A stretch of DNA of 8,498 bases, taken from positions 1-8,498 of the forward strand of contig JAYVQC010000079.1 of assembly GCA_043757045.1 (NCBI GenBank). The letters are read 5' to 3'. Every line of letters starts with the position of its first letter. The first letter of the stretch is position 1. The DNA is from JANNGC01 sp043757045. Its GTDB lineage: Bacteria; Verrucomicrobiota; Verrucomicrobiia; Limisphaerales; SIBH01. Below, piece by piece: positions 4,112 through 8,498 of this stretch. The position numbers were made by a program, and so were the translations under genes. Under the pieces are notes generated by a model, which worked only from the letters and a program-made list of their open reading frames with translations, was not told the origin of the DNA and did no database searches.

Positions 4112-6319
4112 GTGTTCCGAACAAACATCGCCATCGTCAGCGCGGCTTCGCTACTCGCGCTCTCGGGCTGTCAGCCCCGGAACGCCTCCGTCACCATGAG
4201 TGCCACCAATGTCGCCATTCCTCCGGTTCACAAGCACACCAACCGCCTCGCGCGCGAGAAGTCGCCCTACCTGCTCCAGCACGCGCACAATCCCGTGGAC
4301 TGGTTTGCGTGGGGCGAGGAGGCGTTCGAGAAGGCGCGGCGCGAACACAAACCTATCTTCCTCAGCATCGGTTACTCGACGTGCCATTGGTGCCATGTGA
4401 TGGAACGCGAATCGTTCGAGAGCGAGGAACTGGCAAAGTTCCTCAACGAACATTTTGTGAGCATCAAGGTGGACCGCGAGGAGCGCCCGGACGTGGACAA
4501 GATTTACATGACCTTCGTGCAGTCCATGACCGGCTCAGGCGGCTGGCCGCTGAATGTTTTTCTCACGCCGGAGCGCAAGCCGTTTTTCGGCGGCACCTAC
4601 TGGCCGCCCGAGGTGAAGTATGGCCGCCCGAGTTTTCTCCAAGTGCTGCAACAGATCGCCGGCGCGTGGCAGTCCAAGTCGAATGACATCCTGAACTCCG
4701 CGCAGAAACTCCACGAGCAGCTCGCCGAGATGACCGCGCGCGAAAGCACCAACCACATGGTGCTCACCACGCGCGTGGTGCAGAACGCCGGCTTGCGCCT
4801 CAAGGAAGGCTACGACGAAGTGAACGGCGGCTGGGGCAGCGCGCCGAAGTTTCCTTCGCCCAGCAATCCGCGTTTCCTCCTGCGCTACGGCGTACGTCAC
4901 GGCAATGCCGAAGCGACGCGCATGGTGCTGAACACTTGCGACAAGATGGCGGCGGGCGGCATTTACGATCAACTCGGCGGCGGGTTCTCGCGCTACTCGG
5001 TGGACGCGCGCTGGCTCGTGCCGCACTTCGAGAAGATGCTCTACGACAACGCCCAACTCACGCAGCTCTATCTCGACGCGTATCTCGTCAGCGGCGACGT
5101 GCGCCATGCCGACGTGGTGCGCGATGTCCTGCGCTACGTGCTGCGCGACATGACGCATCCGGACGGCGGTTTCTATTCTGCCGAAGACGCGGACAGCGAA
5201 GGCAAGGAGGGGAAGTTCTACTGCTGGACGGAGGCGGAGTTGAAGACACTGCTCACGGCGGAAGAATTTTCTGTGGCCACGAACTACTTCGACATCACGG
5301 AGAAAGGAAATTTCCACGACCACAGCGACCCACAGGCGTTGCCGAATCAAAACGTCCTCAGCATCGCGCACCCTGACGCAGCGAAAGGCAAAGAAGCTCT
5401 GATCGCCTCGGCGAGGCAAAAGATGTTCGCCGTCCAAGCCAAGCGCGTGCGCCCGCATCTCGATGACAAGATTCTCGCGTCGTGGAACGGGCTGATGCTC
5501 GGGGCCGTCGCGCGGGCGGGTGCGGTGTTGGGTGAGGCGAGCTACATCGCGGCGGCGGAGAAGAATTTGGCGTTCCTGAAAAGCAAACTGTGGGTGCAGC
5601 GTGCCGCCAGCGTCTCGCTGGCGGAGTCTGATAAACGCCAGCAGGATGCTGGCGGCACGCTGTATCACCGCTGGCGGGATGGGCAGCGCGATAACACGCA
5701 ACTCCTCGAGAGCTACGCCTTCCTGCTCAGCGGCGTCATCGATCTCTACGAGGCCACGCTGCGACCGGAGCATCTCGACTTCGCCATCGCGCTCGCCGAG
5801 AGCATGACGGCGCGCTTTCACGACGCGAAGGACGGCGGCTTCTGGCAGAGCACCGGCGACGCGAAGGATTTAATCTTGCGCGTGAAGGACGACTACGACG
5901 GCGCGGAGCCGAGCGGCAACGCGGTGGCCACACTCGCGCTCTTCAAGCTCGCCGCGATCACCGAGCGAAAGGATTTTCGCGAGACGGCGGAACGGACGTT
6001 GAAGTTGTTCTCGGATCGTTTGTGGCAGGTGCCGCAGGCCGTGCCATATCTTCTCGCCGCACTCGACTTCTCGCTCGAAGAACCGCGCCGCGCCGTCCTC
6101 GCGGGCGACATCAACACCGCCGCCGGACGCGCCCTGCTCCGCGGCGCGCACGCCGCGTATCAGCCGAACAAAGTCATCCTCGGCACGCAGGGCGCGGTGG
6201 AGCCCTTCGCGAAGACGCTCACGCCGAAGGATGGAAAGCCCACCGCCTACGTCTGCACCGGCACGGCCTGCCAGCCGCCCACGCATGACGCGGGGAAGTT
6301 GAAGTCGTTGTTGAAGTAG
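4112..6319 (+). CDS. DUF255 thioredoxin-domain protein (YyaL/SPATA20 family), probable lipoprotein
   Basis: The N-terminal half is the DUF255 thioredoxin-like domain: NRLAREKSPYLLQHAHNPVDW, then a CHWC active-site-like motif (Cys91, Cys94) in STCHWCHVMERESF, then VDREERPDVDKIY and GGWPLNVFLTP. The rest is the (alpha/alpha) barrel seen in six-hairpin glycosidases, and the protein ends with the conserved Cys715/Cys720 tail. The molecular function of the family is not settled. I place the start at the GTG at 4112 (735 residues) because it gives VFRTNIAIVSAASLLALSGC, a lipoprotein signal with lipobox LSGC and Cys20. The ATG at 3995 lies inside the palindromic repeat and adds implausible sequence. 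The ATG at 4196 would give a cytoplasmic form like many relatives. Residues 496-517 come from an inserted palindrome. No clear Shine-Dalgarno sequence is seen for any start. The gene stands alone on this strand. Confidence 0.88.
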   Translation: MFRTNIAIVSAASLLALSGCQPRNASVTMSATNVAIPPVHKHTNRLAREKSPYLLQHAHNPVDWFAWGEEAFEKARREHKPIFLSIGYSTCHWCHVMERESFESEELAKFLNEHFVSIKVDREERPDVDKIYMTFVQSMTGSGGWPLNVFLTPERKPFFGGTYWPPEVKYGRPSFLQVLQQIAGAWQSKSNDILNSAQKLHEQLAEMTARESTNHMVLTTRVVQNAGLRLKEGYDEVNGGWGSAPKFPSPSNPRFLLRYGVRHGNAEATRMVLNTCDKMAAGGIYDQLGGGFSRYSVDARWLVPHFEKMLYDNAQLTQLYLDAYLVSGDVRHADVVRDVLRYVLRDMTHPDGGFYSAEDADSEGKEGKFYCWTEAELKTLLTAEEFSVATNYFDITEKGNFHDHSDPQALPNQNVLSIAHPDAAKGKEALIASARQKMFAVQAKRVRPHLDDKILASWNGLMLGAVARAGAVLGEASYIAAAEKNLAFLKSKLWVQRAASVSLAESDKRQQDAGGTLYHRWRDGQRDNTQLLESYAFLLSGVIDLYEATLRPEHLDFAIALAESMTARFHDAKDGGFWQSTGDAKDLILRVKDDYDGAEPSGNAVATLALFKLAAITERKDFRETAERTLKLFSDRLWQVPQAVPYLLAALDFSLEEPRRAVLAGDINTAAGRALLRGAHAAYQPNKVILGTQGAVEPFAKTLTPKDGKPTAYVCTGTACQPPTHDAGKLKSLLK
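5597..5662. repeat. Composite palindrome read through inside the DUF255 gene
   Basis: The outer arms 5597-5611 and 5648-5662 are perfect 15-nt inverted repeats. Two inner hairpins overlap them: 5604-5612 with 5616-5624 (9 bp, TCT loop) and 5636-5643 with 5647-5654 (8 bp, GGA loop). The 66 bp are exactly 22 codons, so the frame is kept. They encode QRAASVSLAESDKRQQDAGG plus TL just before the conserved YHRW motif. Confidence 0.88.
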
Positions 6320-6448
6320 CGGTGCGGAACTGTTGAAAGGCTTCAGTCGGGCAATCCCGGAGGGCTTGCGACGTTCGAATCAATAAAGCGTTACGAAACT
6401 CGTCCATGCCTGGCCCCGGCGCACTGGAACAGCACACCCTTACCCAAA

Positions 6449-6808
6449 TTACCAAACCCGCCGAAAGCCAAACGTCGCTGATTCACCGGTCGAGTCATCC
6501 ACCATACGAAGTCGCCACCAAGTGGAATCGATCCGAAATGTGAGCGTCTTCCGGCGGTCTCGGTCATCAATCCAGAACCAATTCCCTTCCGTGTTCGTGT
6601 AGCGGCCAAAGTAAGTGCGCGTTCCTCCACCGACGATCTCAACTCGTCCATTGGAAAGTTCCCACCAAGAGTCCCCTTCAATCGCCAAGTTCGGGTTGGT
6701 TGTATAACGACCGTCCGGTGTAACAGGCCCTTTCCAAGCAATCACTGCGACCGTAGTAGCTACCAAAAGAACAAAGACAAGACAGAGGAGTTTACGGCGA
6801 AGGCTCAT
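6449..6808 (-). CDS. Small membrane-anchored hypothetical protein
   Basis: A 119-residue protein I do not recognise. Residues 1-6 are basic (MSLRRK) and 7-24 form one hydrophobic segment, which acts either as a signal anchor or as an uncleaved signal peptide. The rest is predicted to be outside the membrane and rich in Trp, Gly and Thr. Short alternating stretches (GDSWWELSNGRVEIV, RTYFGRYTN, NWFWIDD, TLTFRIDSTWWRLRM) suggest a small beta barrel or beta sandwich; the spacing is lipocalin-like, but that is only a guess from pattern. The start is supported by AAGGA 10 nt upstream, which lies inside the 3' end of tmk; the gap to tmk is 6 nt, so the two are probably co-transcribed. Base composition looks less GC-rich than the neighbours, hinting at a more recent acquisition. 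No terminator was found after it. Confidence 0.7.
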   Translation of the reverse strand: MSLRRKLLCLVFVLLVATTVAVIAWKGPVTPDGRYTTNPNLAIEGDSWWELSNGRVEIVGGGTRTYFGRYTNTEGNWFWIDDRDRRKTLTFRIDSTWWRLRMVDDSTGESATFGFRRVW

Positions 6809-6814
6809 GGTTCA

Positions 6815-7432
6815 TTAATCCTTCATTCCACATTTCTCCTCAAACGCCCGCCACATCTCCTCCGCGATCACGTCCGGCTCCTTTCGCGCGTCCACCTTCA
6901 CGAGATACGGCTTGCTGATGCTCAGGAAAATTTCCCGCACGCGGCGCAGCGCTTCCACTTCTTCGAAATGATCCGCCTGGTCGCCGCGCGCGCGCACGCG
7001 GCTCAGGCCGTCCTCCACGGGCAGATCGAACAGCACCAGCAAGTCCGGCTCGGGCGCGAACTCCTCGTTGCGCCGGATCAACTCCTGCGGGTCCAGGCCA
7101 CGCGCGCCTTGATACGCGGCGGTGGAAAAGTAGTAGCGGTCCACGATCACCACGCAGCCTTCGTGCAGGCGCGGCAGGATCAATTCGTTCACATGTTCGC
7201 GGCGGTCTTTCAGGAACAGCTCCACCTCCTCCTCGATGGAGAGCCGCCCGGACTGCGCGGACTCGCGCAGGAGTTTGCCGTATTGGCCCATCGTCGGTTC
7301 GCGCGACAGCACCACGCGCCGTCCGTGCGACGTCAGACGTTCGCCGAGGAGTTTCGCCTGCGTGGATTTCCCCGCGCCATCAATGCCCTCGAGGACGACA
7401 AAAAATCCGGGATAAGGCGGCGACACTTTCAT
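6815..7432 (-). CDS. tmk: Thymidylate kinase (dTMP kinase)
   Basis: Tmk phosphorylates dTMP to dTDP with ATP, an essential cytoplasmic step toward dTTP (family knowledge). The 205-residue protein has the usual length and motifs: P-loop EGIDGAGKST at 15-24, REPT at 44-47 (dTMP contact), DRYYFSTAAYQG at 98-109, and the LID region around RARGDQADHFEE at 147-158. The FVVLEG lead-in fixes the frame, and the ATG at 7432 is the only sensible start, though no Shine-Dalgarno sequence stands before it. The first gene of a two-gene minus-strand unit, it is followed after 6 nt by the small membrane protein. Directly behind its start lies the truncated plus-strand gene end (7438-7617), so its promoter must lie within or beyond that remnant. 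Confidence 0.95.
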   Translation of the reverse strand: MKVSPPYPGFFVVLEGIDGAGKSTQAKLLGERLTSHGRRVVLSREPTMGQYGKLLRESAQSGRLSIEEEVELFLKDRREHVNELILPRLHEGCVVIVDRYYFSTAAYQGARGLDPQELIRRNEEFAPEPDLLVLFDLPVEDGLSRVRARGDQADHFEEVEALRRVREIFLSISKPYLVKVDARKEPDVIAEEMWRAFEEKCGMKD

Positions 7433-7437
7433 GCGCG

Positions 7438-7617
7438 GCAGGATGGGCGCGCAGCCCGGACGAGGTCAACCTCCCGAAGCCGGTGACGCTCGTGCAAGGT
7501 TTGGCCAACACGAAGCACACGCTGGAAATCTCCAGCACGAACGACACACCCATCGCCCATAAAATCGTCCAAATACTTGAGCGGTTTCTCCAAGCCATCG
7601 GTCGGAGGTTTTCCTAA
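7438..7617 (+). pseudogene. Headless 3' end of a gene
   Basis: In the plus frame ending at TAA 7615-7617, about 50 codons read like a real C-terminus: PDEVNLPKPVTLVQGLANTK, then HTLEISSTNDTPIA, then HKIVQILERFLQAIGRRFS. The middle part resembles the beta-sandwich tails of secreted esterase/hydrolase-type proteins, but I cannot name a family. There is no ATG, GTG or TTG start in this frame, and going upstream the frame runs into the antisense of tmk. The 5' part of the gene is therefore missing, probably lost in a rearrangement next to the tmk start. The stop is 9 nt before the ATG of the TolB-like gene, in the same frame, as in a former operon. An alternative is that the stretch is only the tmk promoter region with a chance open frame. 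Confidence 0.4.
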
Positions 7618-7626
7618 CTTTCGATC

Positions 7627-8498
7627 ATGCAATGGCGTCTGGCTCAAACCATCTCTTTCCTTTCACTGATCGCGTTAGCGCGGACGGCGCACTCCGCCGA
7701 CCTCAGCGGTCACAAGCTGCTGGTCACTTCCGTGCGCACCGGCGACACCGAGGTCTTCATCGCCGACCCGACGACGGGTGACCTGTTTAATGTCTCCCGC
7801 TCTCCGAAATCCGAAGACCGTTATCCGTGCTGGTCGCCGGATGGAAAACAGATTTGCTTCATGTCGGATCGCGAGAGCACGACCAACCTCTGGATCGCGA
7901 ATGCCGATGGCTCGAAGGTGCGCCGGCTCAATCGCACGCCGGATGTGTGTTACATGCCGAGTTGGCAGAAGACGCCGCGCGGCGAGCGCATTGTCTTCGG
8001 CAAGCACGGCGACAAGCCAGAGATGGCGAGCATCAAGCCCGACGGTACGGGCGAGGAAATTCTGGGCGAAGGGCACGATCCGACGCTTTCGCCCGACGGC
8101 AAACTCATCACCTATACCGGCCATGAAGGCGGCGGCGTGACCGTGTTTGTGATGAACCACGACGGGACGAACAAGCGCCAGGTCGTGAAGGAAATCAGCA
8201 AGGTGGGCGCGACGTTCCCGAACTGGTCGCCGGACTCGAAGCAACTTGTCTATTCCTTCCCGGTTGGCGATGCGCTGGAACTGTTCATCAGCAACCTCGA
8301 CGGAAGCGGCCAGCGGCAGCTCACCACGTTTGGCGGCACGAGCGTCTGCACGCCCAGCGCGTGGTCGCTGGATGGCAAGTGGATTTCCTTCCGCCGCACG
8401 GACGAGCGTTACTGGAGCAACAAGGAGCGCATGCTGAAGATCTATTCCGAGAAACCCGCCGACAAACGCCCCGTGTGGGTCATCCGCCCGGACGGCAC
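7627..8498 (+). CDS. TolB-like PD40 beta-propeller protein, C-terminus outside window
   Basis: The reading frame is open from the ATG at 7627 to the end of the window (290 codons). Residues 1-23 are a Sec signal peptide (MQWRLAQTISFLSLIALART then AHS, with Ala at -3), so the protein is periplasmic or secreted. At least four PD40/WD40-like blades of the TolB type follow, each with a W/L-S-P-D-G-K core: 69-82, 154-165, 200-211 and 246-257. Between them run blade edges such as LWIANADGSKVRRL, VFVMNHDGTNKRQV and LFISNLDGSGQRQL. Such propellers bind partner proteins or peptides. True TolB also has an N-terminal domain for the Tol-Pal system, which is absent here: the propeller starts right after the signal. 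I therefore call it TolB-like only. A GGAGG lies 18 nt upstream, too far for a good ribosome site. Confidence 0.85.
   Translation, partial: MQWRLAQTISFLSLIALARTAHSADLSGHKLLVTSVRTGDTEVFIADPTTGDLFNVSRSPKSEDRYPCWSPDGKQICFMSDRESTTNLWIANADGSKVRRLNRTPDVCYMPSWQKTPRGERIVFGKHGDKPEMASIKPDGTGEEILGEGHDPTLSPDGKLITYTGHEGGGVTVFVMNHDGTNKRQVVKEISKVGATFPNWSPDSKQLVYSFPVGDALELFISNLDGSGQRQLTTFGGTSVCTPSAWSLDGKWISFRRTDERYWSNKERMLKIYSEKPADKRPVWVIRPDG

Noticed and set aside
3397..4686. 429-codon plus-strand open frame across the CPBP gene and repeat
   Set aside because: It runs antisense to CPBP, through the palindrome and out of frame into DUF255; no protein character.
4535..5821. 428-codon minus-strand open frame opposite the DUF255 gene
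   Set aside because: It is antisense to a gene with strong conserved motifs; its sequence is rich in Arg, His and Val, as expected for the complement of GC-rich coding DNA.
6320..6448. Possible terminator between the convergent DUF255 and hypothetical genes
   Set aside because: Only a 4-bp GC stem (CGGG-CAAT-CCCG) without a T tract on either side; not supportable.
7429..7647. Minus-strand open frames upstream of tmk
   Set aside because: No recognisable domain; the plus-strand reading of the same stretch looks more protein-like.
7675..8244. 189-codon minus-strand open frame
   Set aside because: Antisense to the PD40 propeller gene, whose repeats and signal peptide are clear.

Overview
The window looks like a chromosomal stretch from a GC-rich Gram-negative bacterium of the PVC superphylum, most likely a Verrucomicrobiota member of the Pedosphaera/Limisphaerales kind. 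This is inferred from three things: a tiny prepilin-like protein of the type abundant in that group, secreted and lipoprotein signals, and short mosaic palindromic repeats scattered between and inside genes. No phylogenetic test was possible.

Layout. Positions 1-1037 (minus strand) hold the first 24 codons of a secreted protein (73 to 1) and a 116-residue type IV pilin/pseudopilin-like gene (171-521). The pilin gene has a strong intrinsic terminator and a 5' region with a near-perfect sigma-54 promoter (632-648) and an unusually structured leader. Positions 1038-3882 (minus strand) form a tightly overlapping operon transcribed CPBP intramembrane protease - thiL - tsaE - tsaB, ending in a hairpin terminator at 919-955. 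It joins thiamine diphosphate synthesis (ThiL) with two components of the tRNA t6A machinery (TsaE, TsaB). Positions 3897-4000 are a composite palindrome between the divergent CPBP gene and a long plus-strand DUF255 gene (thioredoxin-like domain plus alpha/alpha barrel, probable lipoprotein, about 4112-6319). Positions 6449-7432 (minus strand) carry tmk followed by a small membrane-anchored hypothetical protein. Positions 7438-7617 (plus strand) look like the headless 3' end of a gene. It is followed 9 nt later by a TolB-like PD40 beta-propeller protein that runs off the window (7627-8498).

No complete new defence or mobile system is visible. The most interesting thread is that three unrelated short repeat families lie in or beside ordinary genes. 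A 7-bp tandem repeat is read through in the C-terminal part of tsaE. A double-hairpin palindrome is read through in frame inside the DUF255 gene. A 104-bp palindrome sits directly upstream of the CPBP gene, where it can generate false N-terminal extensions. The second thread is the sigma-54 promoter plus mutually exclusive leader pairings upstream of the pilin gene.
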